A stretch of DNA of 64,000 nucleotides from Pseudomonadota bacterium. Its GTDB lineage: Bacteria > Desulfobacterota > Desulfobacteria > Desulfobacterales > Desulfobacteraceae. This document shows, one piece after another, positions 25,699 to 34,524 of this stretch; positions within the stretch are counted from its first letter, which is position 1; each line of letters opens with the position of its first letter. The translations under genes were made by a program, and so were the position numbers. Location of the stretch: contig JAHJLV010000044.1 of the NCBI GenBank assembly GCA_018821535.1, positions 1 through 64,000 of the forward strand, written 5' to 3'. The notes below the pieces were generated by a model. The model saw only the letters and a program-made list of their open reading frames with translations, made no database searches and was not told the origin of the DNA.

Positions 25699-28600
25699 TT
25701 ACATGTAAGTATTAAATATTTTTTCATGGGAAATATATTTCTTTTTAGCCGGGTCATTAAGGTAGCGGTGAATGGCATTGAGCCGTTTTAAAATTTCGTT
25801 TTCAGCCCTGGCCCGCATCTGAATTTTGGTTTCAATGACGTCTTCTTTTAACTCAGGTGTGATTTCCGAGGCATAGTATTTTTCTCTTTTTACCTGGATG
25901 CGCATGGAAATCAGTCTTTCCCGCTGTTTATCATGGGCTTCATCCAGAAACAGGACTTCAGGCATCAGGTCGGCAAAATGGGTCACGGCTATCACGTCCT
26001 TGTTTCTTTGCCAGTAGCCCATCAAAAATTCCGGTTCCAGGTCCCGGTAATTCTGAAGCGGCATGAACATCCGCCGTAAATACAGCAGCACTTTTTCTGT
26101 TTTTTTTCTGTGTCCGCCAATAATGACAGAGCCGCCCACCTCATCTTTTCTCACGCCCTTGGTCCAGGGTGCACCGGTAATACCGAAATCAATGCACAGC
26201 GGCAGGCGCAAAAGTGCAGACAGCGTGTTCAGGGCAAGCGCATAGCCGGCAGAGGGCCCGCCGACATTATAGGATGCAGATAAGAGTTGATGATGCAGTG
26301 AATAGGGCTTTAAAAAATCGCCAAATATCCAGGGAATACTGAAGTCCGGGCACAGTTCCTGAAGATAGTTTTTGACCATGGTCAGTGCTTCCTGGGCAGA
26401 CTGGCGGGTCATTTGAACCGCCATGTCGAGTTCTGCCGCGGGTGCTGATGCAGAAGAAACTGCTCCGGTTACAATAATAGGACTTGCGCTGATTCTTGCC
26501 GTAAGGCTTGTGGCAATGGGCAACAGCATGCCGGTCATATCATTGGCCCCTACTCCGATAATAAACCCTATCTGGGGTTCTTTGCTCAGTTCAGTTTCAA
26601 GGAATTCATTGAGCTGGATAGACCCTTTTCGTACAGGACTCTGGGAAATTTCCCGTCGGGCAGATTCAAGATGGGCATCCACCAGAGGATAGTCAGCTTC
26701 ACTTACAATATGATCCACTTTGCTTAAAATCTGTCCATAGTGCTCAATGAAATTTTTCAGATCATTTTTAATGTTTGATTTAATCAGGGGCGGTGCTTTA
26801 ACCGCATCCAGAATACCGATGATGGTTTTGAAATTCAATTTGATGAAATCATATTTTTCCTGCCGGGTGGAATCCTTGAGCTTGCGCAGCTTCAGCAGCA
26901 CTTTAAATTCCGTACTGCACAGGGCAATGGCTTTTTCTGTAAAAGAGGTGTAATCCGCTGGTGTATTGCAGATTCCCTGGGCAGTTTCAATAATTTTTTC
27001 AACCGTGACTTTCCGGGGATGGGCAATGGATTCAAGTTGTTTTCGTATGATGTCCAGAATATCCTTTTGCCGCATATGCCCACTTATTTCTAATGTTTTC
27101 AGCCGTTTTGAACGGATCAGGGCAGGGTCCAGAATATCCAGCCGGTTGGTGGTCAGCACAGTGAACACTTTGTTTAAAGGAATTTCACCGTCAATGATAT
27201 TCAGGAATTTATTGGTCAAAGCATCAGATGCCTGTCCGCCGGTAGGGCTGCGCCGCGGGGCAAGCGCGTCTCCCTCATCAAAAAAGATGATGGTGGGGGC
27301 AATCATCTTGGCAATGTCATACACTTTTTCAAGATTGGAGACCGCCCCGTGAACCGGACTGGAGGGATCCTGGAGTGCAGATGGACTTGTTGCAATATCA
27401 TGTACTTTGAGATTAGAGGAAAGCCAGGTTCGAACCAGAAAGGTTTTGCCGCTGCCCGGAGGCCCTGTCAGAACCACGCCTTTGTCTTCACTGATGCCAT
27501 AACTGAAGCAGTTGTTGGCCATTTCTGAGAACTTATCCTTGATGTCACCCACATACTCATCCCAGTTTACTTTGCGGTCCATCCGGTCCACCACCTTGTT
27601 GTAAAGTTCGCCGTAGACATTTTTTGCCACAAGCTGGAAGGCCGAACGGATCAATATGCTGTTATCCAGAAATTTCAGGATAAAATCTCCCCGGATATTA
27701 ATAATGGATTCAATCAGTTTTCTTACGTAGGCAGGAGTTATTTTCAGGCTGCGTTCTGCAAAAATGGTGTAGATGATTTTGGCTGCTTTATCCAGGTCTT
27801 CAGAATCCTGTGTGTACCGGGTGGGAATCTGATGCCGTCGAATTTCAAGATAGATGATGGTTTTAAGGTTCTGGGCATTCATCCAGTATCTGGAGATGTC
27901 GATAATACATCCTTTTTCAACAAACCGCCGGTAGATGGCAGAATCAAATCTGTGGGTCTGATCACTGGTGGCAATCAGAAAACAATCCCGCCGGCCTTCA
28001 ATGATTTCATCCAGAACAATATTGGCTGTGTCAATCAGCGTCCGCTGCTGTTTTTCCGCACCGCTGCTGCCCGGGCTGCTCTGGGATTTTCCAAAGGCGG
28101 AATGGGCTCCTTCAATGTGGCGAATGCTGGTGACCCTGGGAAGGCCCATGGCCCGCTTGAAATAATTTCCAGGTTCGCCGGACAGGGCAGTCTGGTAATC
28201 ATTGGGTGTGATAACCGAAGAATCCACCTTGATGCCTCGTTCCTCAAAAATGGTCAGATTGCTCATGATCCGTTTTCTGAAAATGATTCGGAGAATGGGA
28301 ATATTGGCCAGACGGCTGTAAAAATGCTGTTTCCTGATTTTTGCCATTTCCATGGCAAATTCAGGATCCACATCCTCCAGGCTGGTGAACAGACTGTGGG
28401 AGGCCAGAATTTCTTCTTTTTTTTGGCTGAGGTCCACCATGGGAATGACTTCATTTCTGAATACCACTTTTTCCAGAGCTTCCCTGACTGTGGCGCTTTT
28501 CCCACTGCCGGAGGTTCCTTCAACCAGCATGATAGGGGCTTTGGGCACATCCGGATCTTCAATATGCTCTTTTCGGATATGGGCCCGGTAGATTTTATCA

Positions 28601-29007
28601 AACATTCTGGCAAATTCATACGGGACATGCAGGTCAGTAAGGACCTTGTCCAGAACCGCAGTCATGTAACGGTATTCCGGGCCTGTCAGTTCCTTTTCAA
28701 TGATTTTGTTCCAGGAGGCTCCCGGATTTGTTTCTCCGGAATACAGAAATCGTTTTTTCCAGTCTCTGAGAATCTCAGGGTTATTGAGCACATTCATTTT
28801 TTTTCGGGGGAGTCTGAGGAAGAACAGAACGAACAGGACTCTTTTGGCAAACAGCAGGACAGGGTGCGGCGGAGAATACTGGTTCAGCCGGGAGCGGACA
28901 AAGACTTTGGTGTCATAACTCCAGCTGTCCACAAGACCTTCGATTTTTTTAATAGCATCTTCGGGAAGCCGTATATATGTTTTTTCCCTGGTGGTTCTTC
29001 TGGTCAT
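25699..29007 (-). CDS. Giant double-AAA+ ATPase with C-terminal Lon-type (S16) protease domain
   Basis: A 1102-aa protein with no simple match to Lon. Order: a basic N terminus, one hydrophobic stretch (about 49-66, VLLFAKRVLFVLFFLRL), a first AAA+ module with Walker A EGTSGSGKS (164-172), a later NIVLDE and an ATSDQTHRFD sensor-1-like stretch, then a second classical AAA+ module with GPPGSGKT (515-522), Walker B IIFFDEGDAL and LTTNRLDILDPALIRS. The C-terminal domain has GGPSAG (nucleophile S919) and GGHRKK (K969), matching the Ser-Lys dyad of Lon with about seven extra residues between them. The start at 29007 has GGGAG 8 nt upstream; TTG 29022 is possible. It is 44 nt downstream of an SPFH protein gene in the same transcript. 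A membrane-linked ATP-dependent protease is the best inference. Confidence 0.85.
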   Translation of the reverse strand: MTRRTTREKTYIRLPEDAIKKIEGLVDSWSYDTKVFVRSRLNQYSPPHPVLLFAKRVLFVLFFLRLPRKKMNVLNNPEILRDWKKRFLYSGETNPGASWNKIIEKELTGPEYRYMTAVLDKVLTDLHVPYEFARMFDKIYRAHIRKEHIEDPDVPKAPIMLVEGTSGSGKSATVREALEKVVFRNEVIPMVDLSQKKEEILASHSLFTSLEDVDPEFAMEMAKIRKQHFYSRLANIPILRIIFRKRIMSNLTIFEERGIKVDSSVITPNDYQTALSGEPGNYFKRAMGLPRVTSIRHIEGAHSAFGKSQSSPGSSGAEKQQRTLIDTANIVLDEIIEGRRDCFLIATSDQTHRFDSAIYRRFVEKGCIIDISRYWMNAQNLKTIIYLEIRRHQIPTRYTQDSEDLDKAAKIIYTIFAERSLKITPAYVRKLIESIINIRGDFILKFLDNSILIRSAFQLVAKNVYGELYNKVVDRMDRKVNWDEYVGDIKDKFSEMANNCFSYGISEDKGVVLTGPPGSGKTFLVRTWLSSNLKVHDIATSPSALQDPSSPVHGAVSNLEKVYDIAKMIAPTIIFFDEGDALAPRRSPTGGQASDALTNKFLNIIDGEIPLNKVFTVLTTNRLDILDPALIRSKRLKTLEISGHMRQKDILDIIRKQLESIAHPRKVTVEKIIETAQGICNTPADYTSFTEKAIALCSTEFKVLLKLRKLKDSTRQEKYDFIKLNFKTIIGILDAVKAPPLIKSNIKNDLKNFIEHYGQILSKVDHIVSEADYPLVDAHLESARREISQSPVRKGSIQLNEFLETELSKEPQIGFIIGVGANDMTGMLLPIATSLTARISASPIIVTGAVSSASAPAAELDMAVQMTRQSAQEALTMVKNYLQELCPDFSIPWIFGDFLKPYSLHHQLLSASYNVGGPSAGYALALNTLSALLRLPLCIDFGITGAPWTKGVRKDEVGGSVIIGGHRKKTEKVLLYLRRMFMPLQNYRDLEPEFLMGYWQRNKDVIAVTHFADLMPEVLFLDEAHDKQRERLISMRIQVKREKYYASEITPELKEDVIETKIQMRARAENEILKRLNAIHRYLNDPAKKKYISHEKIFNTYM

Positions 29008-29051
29008 CGGTTTTTCTCCCAAAAAAGGCTGAGCACGCCACTGCAGATAGA

Positions 29052-30014
29052 TCAGGGTGTCAGGTCTGACTGCCGTGGTTTTGGATTATCTTTTGGATCT
29101 TTAAAATCCGGAAGCGTGATTGCAGGTTCCCGGCCCATGCCGTGCAGCACGAATGTTTTCTGGTCACCTTGATTTTTTTCATATGCTGTGGCCCATTTCT
29201 GCTGGGATAAAAAGTCTAAAAGTGCCGGATTTACACCGTGCCCACCTGCATATCCCAATGCGTTTTGAAGGGATCGGATACCTTCCAGATAGGCCTTGTA
29301 TAATTTGCGGATACGGTCTGCTTCCTGATCAGCGGCATAATTGTCTGCTTCTGCAATAAGCTGGCGGCGTTTTTTTTCTTCAGTGGCTTCCACAAGCTTG
29401 TCCCCGAAGCGCGTTTCGTTAATGACAAAGCTGACCACTTCAATGCCGTATTTTTTCTCAATGGTGGGGCCGTCTGTGTTAATGGGCCGTTTTTTCAAGG
29501 CCTGAAAGATGATCTCTTTGATCACTTCCCGTTCACTGATCAGCTTGTTGACCTCCTGGCCCTGAAGGGTGTCTTTCACAATACCGTCAAAATCGCCCTG
29601 TAAAAGGATTTCCGGCGAAAGATTTTCAATGCCCCACCGTTTAAGATCTGTAATTTTGAAAGTCATCAGTGCGGATGTCCATAAAGCTACATTTTCTTTT
29701 GATATGATTTTAATGGGTGCTGAACTGCCGCCCAGGGAAAGGTTCTGATTCATCAGGGGAACCTCTTTTTCAAGGCGGGTGAAAAATGGCAGCCGGTAAT
29801 GCCAGCCTACGCTGGTGACAGCCTGGCGTGTGCCGCCGAACTGCTCTAAAATCACTGCATAGTTGAGCTTGACCTTGTATATGACTTTGGTGGAATAAAC
29901 CACCGCCGCAAGAGAGTATGCAAGTGCTATGACCAGGCAGAAAAAAGTGAGTCTGCGAATCAGGGTAATGACCCTTGCCCGCTGTAAAAAAACCTGCGAA
30001 GTTTGATCTTTCAT
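29052..30014 (-). CDS. SPFH/Band 7 (HflK/HflC/prohibitin-like) membrane protein
   Basis: A 320-aa protein. One N-terminal membrane helix (about 22-43) is followed by an SPFH domain (about 45-210: NYAVILEQFGGTRQ, GWHYRLPF, ISKENVAL) and a charged coiled-coil (EATEEKKRRQLIAEADNYAADQEADRIRKLY region, about 210-250), then a Pro-rich tail. The closest architecture is HflC/HflK/stomatin. HflKC forms a cage around the FtsH protease; here the next gene in the operon is a Lon-type protease with two AAA modules, suggesting an analogous pairing. A strong promoter lies at 30141-30169 and AAAGGA precedes the start. Confidence 0.88.
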   Translation of the reverse strand: MKDQTSQVFLQRARVITLIRRLTFFCLVIALAYSLAAVVYSTKVIYKVKLNYAVILEQFGGTRQAVTSVGWHYRLPFFTRLEKEVPLMNQNLSLGGSSAPIKIISKENVALWTSALMTFKITDLKRWGIENLSPEILLQGDFDGIVKDTLQGQEVNKLISEREVIKEIIFQALKKRPINTDGPTIEKKYGIEVVSFVINETRFGDKLVEATEEKKRRQLIAEADNYAADQEADRIRKLYKAYLEGIRSLQNALGYAGGHGVNPALLDFLSQQKWATAYEKNQGDQKTFVLHGMGREPAITLPDFKDPKDNPKPRQSDLTP

Positions 30015-30140
30015 GGCCGATCCTTTATAATATTCGGGTTGTTATGTTTTGTTCTGCAAAAACAAAATACGCTGATTTCTGGACCATGGCACCGGATCAG
30101 GAAATAATAAAAAGCTGAATGAAATTCAAAAGATGAACCA

Positions 30141-30169
30141 AGTATACAGTATGAAAAAAAAATCGTCAA
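30141..30169 (-). promoter_or_regulatory. Predicted sigma-70 promoter of the SPFH/AAA-Lon operon
   Basis: On the minus strand: TTGACG (30169-30164), a 17-bp spacer, TATACT (30146-30141). Near-consensus boxes with ideal spacing, about 127 nt upstream of the SPFH start. Confidence 0.65.
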
Positions 30170-30204
30170 AGTTTAGTGTACAAAAATTAGAATAATTACA
30201 AAAA

Positions 30205-30232
30205 TTGTCACCCTGCAAACATTTTTTATAAT
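30205..30232 (+). promoter_or_regulatory. Predicted sigma-70 promoter of the pilin-like pair
   Basis: TTGTCA (30205-30210), a 16-bp spacer, and a perfect TATAAT (30227-30232), 111 nt before the start at 30343. Confidence 0.65.
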
Positions 30233-30342
30233 AAACGTGTGAATAATTCGGATTTTGAATAGTGAACATGCCTTAAAACAAGGCTATAGACTCCTGGTAT
30301 GTTTTTTGCTATTTTGTAAATTATCTAAAACACGGAGGCCGT

Positions 30343-31131
30343 ATGACATTAAAAAAAATAGCTGTGATTTTAATCATTATCATGATTTTGGGCGGAGGTC
30401 TCTTTGCATATCAGAAAAATCGTCAAACCAAAGCGCTTGCTCAGCATAACAGACAAAAATTTGTGCAGATCATGGAAATTGCACAAAAAGACCACTCGGC
30501 AGGATTGCTTGATATGGCATCAAGAATCAATAAATATCACCAATTAAAAGGCCAATACCCCAAAGATCTTATGCAGCTTCATCCTGAGTTCATACCTGAA
30601 AAGTCTTTTATTACAACCCTGAACTGGAATTATGAAACCAATAACAACACCTTCTTTTTAAAACGCCAGACTGGCGGAGCATGGGAATATGCAATGGGAC
30701 CGGATATGAGGCTGCAAGCCATAAAAAAGGGTGAACTTCATTTGCCACAGAAAATTGCGGCAGTCAAAACAGCTGAAAAAAATACCAGATCTTCGGCCGA
30801 TCCGGATACTAAACGGAAAACAGATATGAACAAAGATGTAAGTACCCGGTCAAATATAGTCTTGTCTTATATCCACAAGCCCTTAAAACCGTTGCAGATA
30901 GAGAAAACGCAAGAAATACCCCAGGAATATACAGTTGTTGAAAAAGCACTCAATGAAGATGAAAAATTTTTACTGTCTCTTAATGCCGGCAATCTCTATA
31001 TATGGAAAACCCCTAACGGCGTCATCGGATTCAGCAATATTCAATATCCAGACTCAAAAAATTTAACCATTTATAAAAACAAAGCCTGGGTTGAATATAA
31101 ATATAATCAAACTTCCGGCAAACAAAAATAA
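30343..31131 (+). CDS. Unknown membrane-anchored protein upstream of pilin-like gene
   Basis: A 262-aa protein I do not recognise. It has one N-terminal membrane helix (about 5-23, ILIIIMILGGGLFAY) without a lipobox, so the body is likely periplasmic. Residues 60-125 (KGQYPKDLMQLHPEFIP ... WEYAMGPDMRL) resemble the C-terminal part of pseudopilin-like proteins in the spacing of Tyr/Pro and strands. A low-complexity charged linker (about 145-175) leads to a C-terminal strand-rich piece (NLYIWKTPNGVIGFSN). GGAGG precedes the start. It is followed after 2-30 nt by a pilin-like gene and is probably its partner. Confidence 0.7.
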   Translation: MTLKKIAVILIIIMILGGGLFAYQKNRQTKALAQHNRQKFVQIMEIAQKDHSAGLLDMASRINKYHQLKGQYPKDLMQLHPEFIPEKSFITTLNWNYETNNNTFFLKRQTGGAWEYAMGPDMRLQAIKKGELHLPQKIAAVKTAEKNTRSSADPDTKRKTDMNKDVSTRSNIVLSYIHKPLKPLQIEKTQEIPQEYTVVEKALNEDEKFLLSLNAGNLYIWKTPNGVIGFSNIQYPDSKNLTIYKNKAWVEYKYNQTSGKQK

Positions 31132-31160
31132 AAATGATGCGATTGGAAAGGAATAGTCAC

Positions 31161-31646
31161 ATGATGATATTATCAAGAAAAGCCATCATACATCCGTTAA
31201 AGGGAACAAAGGGATTCACCTTGATCGAGATCATCGTCGTCGGTGTCATGATAGGAATTTTAGCAACCATAGCCATTGTCAATTATATTCCTTTACGAAA
31301 AAAAGCCTTGGATACAACCGCCTTGATTGATGCCCGAAACCTTGTGGACAGCGTTACTACGGCAATGCTCAGCGGTGACAATGTGAATTATTTTAATGAT
31401 GGGACTGTGGGCGTTGTCGGAACAATGGATAATTTGGGAAACCCAAGGTCCCCTGTATATATTTTGTCTCCTGGTGTATCCGCCGTTATTACAGGAACCA
31501 GTGCAGAGCCTCCAGACGGAGCAACAACTGTCGTCTCTGCCCGGGTGTATCATGCACAGGGAACACTGGACGGCACCACACTCAGTGGAAGAAAAGAATA
31601 TACATGTGGCCTTAATGAGGCAGCCGGAACCACTACTATGCCCTAA
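31161..31646 (+). CDS. Type IV pilin-like / pseudopilin protein
   Basis: A 161-aa protein with a class-III prepilin signal: basic leader then KGFTLIEIIVVGVMIGILA, with G at -1, F at +1 and E at +5, as cut by prepilin peptidase. The globular part is short and Gly/Thr-rich and has a single Cys near the end. The start at 31161 has AAGGA 8 nt upstream; 31134 is an alternative. No assembly ATPase, platform protein or secretin is nearby, so it must use machinery encoded elsewhere. Confidence 0.85.
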   Translation: MMILSRKAIIHPLKGTKGFTLIEIIVVGVMIGILATIAIVNYIPLRKKALDTTALIDARNLVDSVTTAMLSGDNVNYFNDGTVGVVGTMDNLGNPRSPVYILSPGVSAVITGTSAEPPDGATTVVSARVYHAQGTLDGTTLSGRKEYTCGLNEAAGTTTMP

Positions 31647-31661
31647 ACATTTTTGATTTAT

Positions 31662-32165
31662 TTACATATTACCCCTTTTGCCGGTCATATGGAGGATTTC
31701 TATTTTAATCAATTTTGTGCGTTTCAGTGATTTTTCAATATAGTTCATCCCGGCTTCCTGATGAATCTGATAAGCGTCTTCGCTTAAGAATTTTTTTAAA
31801 AAAACCTGCAATCCCTCCTGTTTTTCTTCTGCGAAAACTTCAACTGCCGTTCCAAACACAGTGACACTGTTATAATTTGTGTCAAATCTTTTAAATTTTG
31901 ACTCAGACAGTATTGGAACTGCAAAAACATCTTTTACGACATTGAATGACACATTGGGGCAATGGTGGATATTTTCCAACATATGGCCGGTGACTGCACA
32001 GTGAAAATAAATGTTTCCATTGTGGTAAATAAAATTAACCGGAACAGCATAGGGATATCCATCATCCCCCATTGTGGCAAGGGTTCCGTATTCTGCCGTG
32101 TTTAAAATCTCATGGCAGTCTTTTTCAGTTAGCTGTCTGTTTTTTATTCTGATTTCTCTGAACAT
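31662..32165 (-). CDS. Pyridoxamine 5'-phosphate oxidase-like flavin split-barrel protein (NimA-type)
   Basis: A 167-aa split-barrel protein. It opens with the family pattern REIRIKNRQLTEKDCHEIL, then YGTLATMGDDGYPYAVPVNF and IYFHCAVTGHMLENI, which form the FMN-binding strands. Relatives include NimA-type nitroimidazole reductases and other FMN/F420 oxidoreductases; the reaction here is unknown. It is the last gene of a leftward run with a flavoprotein gene just upstream (30-nt gap), consistent with redox function. Confidence 0.85.
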   Translation of the reverse strand: MFREIRIKNRQLTEKDCHEILNTAEYGTLATMGDDGYPYAVPVNFIYHNGNIYFHCAVTGHMLENIHHCPNVSFNVVKDVFAVPILSESKFKRFDTNYNSVTVFGTAVEVFAEEKQEGLQVFLKKFLSEDAYQIHQEAGMNYIEKSLKRTKLIKIEILHMTGKRGNM

Positions 32166-32195
32166 GTCATATCGTTTTTTTACCGTCAGGTTTTA

Positions 32196-32771
32196 TTATC
32201 CTGCCAGTTTTTTCCCCAGCTTTTCGGCCGCAATCAGGACGGCCTCGTTTTTCTCCATATCTCCTTTTTCAAGGGCGCTGCCATACACCATGCCGATGAT
32301 TTTTGCGCCCACGTATTTAAAGGAATCCTGAAAGCTTCGAATGGCATTCACAGCGCCTGATGCATACGGGTCCGCATCTCCATAAGAAATGGCAATGGCA
32401 ATTTTCTTTTTGAAGGGGTTGTCTCCATATTTGGCCAGGGCAAAGCATCTGTCCAGCCAGAGCTTGGTTTGCGTTGACATGTTGAACCAATGCACAGGCG
32501 TGGCAATGACCCAGGAATCTGCTTCAATCAGTTTGGCAAAGAGCTCCTGCATATCATCTTTTATCACGCAGCCTTTGCTGTCCGGCTTTTGACAGCCCCA
32601 GCACGCCTGGCAGGCTTTTATGTTCATGTCCTGGATGAAAATGGATTCCACTGCCGCACCTGCAGACTCGGCGCCGGCTGCAATCTGTTTTGCCAGTGCA
32701 GCACTGTTGCCGTTTTTTCGGGGGCTTCCCAAAAGAACAAGAACTTTGTGTTGTTTGGTAGTGTCTGACAT
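32196..32771 (-). CDS. NADPH-dependent FMN reductase / iron-sulfur flavoprotein-like
   Basis: A 191-aa flavodoxin-fold protein. The FMN phosphate loop is LLGSPRKNGNS (14-24), and the cysteine cluster C-x2-C-x2-C-x7-C (CQACWGCQKPDSKGC) is close to the compact iron-sulfur motif of archaeal-type ISF proteins. TPVHWFNM and GDADPYASGA bind flavin. Such proteins act as electron-transfer or O2/H2O2-detoxifying flavoproteins in anaerobes. Whether the cysteines hold a cluster is not certain. Confidence 0.85.
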   Translation of the reverse strand: MSDTTKQHKVLVLLGSPRKNGNSAALAKQIAAGAESAGAAVESIFIQDMNIKACQACWGCQKPDSKGCVIKDDMQELFAKLIEADSWVIATPVHWFNMSTQTKLWLDRCFALAKYGDNPFKKKIAIAISYGDADPYASGAVNAIRSFQDSFKYVGAKIIGMVYGSALEKGDMEKNEAVLIAAEKLGKKLAG

Positions 32772-32793
32772 TTACTATCTCCTTGGTTGTGGA

Positions 32794-34524
32794 TCATTTG
32801 AGCAGAAAATGCGGGATAAATTTGGGATCAATATCCCTTGGGTTTACCCGGCTGTATTCATCTTCAAGTGCTTTGATCAGGTTTGAAAAAACAATTTTTA
32901 AGGGTTCGGGTATATCTGTATCTTCTGTTTTTAAAATTTCAGAGGCCCAGAAGATCAGATCATTGATCTGGATCTGGCCTGGGGCATTCTCCGGTGTTTT
33001 TGAAAACAGGGCAATGAAAAAATCCTTGAATATTTTTACAGGTATCGGTTCCAGCGTGGGTTCAAGGTTTAGACGATTTTTGGCCCACAGGGTCAGAATC
33101 AGGGTTTTATAGGTGAGGATGCCTTCTTTAAACGAGGAAATATCCGGGGCAAGATGGATTAAAAAATGATCCAGAGCAATGATCTGATCAAGGCTTTCTG
33201 AGGTGTCTTTGATGTCTGAAAGAGACTGGAAATTTCTGTACAGTTCACCACTGGCATAATTGTCAAAATACAGGGGGCGATCAAGGAAAAGCCCGCCCAC
33301 AGTGCCCAGGAAATGTTCTCCCAGAAAACTTAAAGGCAGATGGCTTTTGTTCATAAAACTGGTTTTAAACCAGTTGACCGCCCGGGCGGTCAACTGGATG
33401 GCTGCCCGTGATCCGCTCCTGAAGATGTCTTCCAGAAAATACTCATTAATGATATTTTTTGCCTTTTGAGGTGTCGGGTCGGTTTCACAGATGGCTTCAA
33501 GTCCCAGGTTCAGGCAGGCACAGGTTTTTTTAATGGCTTTTTCCAGGTCTTCTTTGGCCCGCAGCTTGATTTTATCGGCAGAAATAACTTTGTTGATCAA
33601 GGCGGCCATTTCCGTTTCAAGGGTAAGGGTGGCCTCGGGGGTAAATAATGCAAGCGCTTTGACCAGCAGGTTATCCCCTTTTACAAACTGGGAGAAGAAC
33701 TGGGGAGGCAAAGGGATGTCCGGATCAAATTGGATGATATTTTTCTCAAGGATCACGGGCCGTTTTCTGATGGCAGACAGTTTTGTGGGCTGATAAATAC
33801 CAATGGCTTCATGGGTGGGTAAAAATCCTTTTTCAGCCAGGCGGATATTTTTCAGGCGGAACTGCTCTTCTTCAGCTTCTGCACCTAAAAGTGCAATGGT
33901 TTCCAGCAGCAGTCCATGGAAAACAGACAGATCCATGCGGGCAAGGGCATCCAGCATTTTTTCAATCAGCTCCCAGGCCGGTGCGCTGTCTTCTGGAACA
34001 GGCATCTCATCTTCATCTATCTTGGGTTTGTCCGGGAATCTGAAATAAAATTTGTCATCAAAAGTGATATAATCATCAAAATCTTCCGGCGGGATATCAT
34101 CGTGTTCCCGGATAAAGATATCCATATTCTTTGACAGGTAAAATTCAAAATAGTCGGGTTTTTCCTTGATAATCCATCTGAGCATCCGTTGAGGATCTGC
34201 CTGGAAGAGCAGATCAAAGGTTTTGGTCATGCCTTCAATATCCAGGCGGTCATTGTTCCAGACTTCCACATCCAGAATGTATTCCCACTGGTCAGACCGG
34301 GCCATGGATAATACCGGCACAAAATCATCCCCGCCGATTTTGTGGAGCAGATAATACAGGTCCTGGTCCGGAAATGACTGCACTAAAGAAACAGGCGCTG
34401 TGGCATCGAGAATCAGGTTCAGGGCTTTTTCTGATTCACTGGTAAGGATTTCATGTCGAACCGCGCGAAGGGTCATTTCTTTTTTTCGGATATTTTCAAG
34501 CCGGTAATCTGTTTTATCGTTCAT
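32794..34524 (-). CDS. Uncharacterised DUF6178-like protein
   Basis: A 576-aa, mostly helical, acidic soluble protein. From memory it resembles DUF6178, a family with no known function found in sulfate reducers and relatives; this is tentative. No signal peptide, membrane segment or catalytic motif is visible. The start overlaps the stop of the upstream radical SAM gene by 11 nt, implying coupled translation and a shared role. The overlap is the best functional clue. Confidence 0.75.
   Translation of the reverse strand: MNDKTDYRLENIRKKEMTLRAVRHEILTSESEKALNLILDATAPVSLVQSFPDQDLYYLLHKIGGDDFVPVLSMARSDQWEYILDVEVWNNDRLDIEGMTKTFDLLFQADPQRMLRWIIKEKPDYFEFYLSKNMDIFIREHDDIPPEDFDDYITFDDKFYFRFPDKPKIDEDEMPVPEDSAPAWELIEKMLDALARMDLSVFHGLLLETIALLGAEAEEEQFRLKNIRLAEKGFLPTHEAIGIYQPTKLSAIRKRPVILEKNIIQFDPDIPLPPQFFSQFVKGDNLLVKALALFTPEATLTLETEMAALINKVISADKIKLRAKEDLEKAIKKTCACLNLGLEAICETDPTPQKAKNIINEYFLEDIFRSGSRAAIQLTARAVNWFKTSFMNKSHLPLSFLGEHFLGTVGGLFLDRPLYFDNYASGELYRNFQSLSDIKDTSESLDQIIALDHFLIHLAPDISSFKEGILTYKTLILTLWAKNRLNLEPTLEPIPVKIFKDFFIALFSKTPENAPGQIQINDLIFWASEILKTEDTDIPEPLKIVFSNLIKALEDEYSRVNPRDIDPKFIPHFLLK

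Larger units (their letters stand above)
30015..30342. other. Divergent promoter region between SPFH-protease operon and pilin-like pair
   Basis: A 328-bp AT-rich gap without a gene. It holds two good back-to-back sigma-70 promoters (30141-30169 leftward, 30205-30232 rightward) about 35 bp apart. No conserved RNA structure was recognised. Confidence 0.6.

Noticed and set aside
27832..29172. 446-codon open frame on the + strand opposite the AAA-Lon gene
   Set aside because: Phenylalanine- and glycine-rich composition typical of an antisense shadow; the minus strand carries clear AAA+ and Lon motifs over the same bases.
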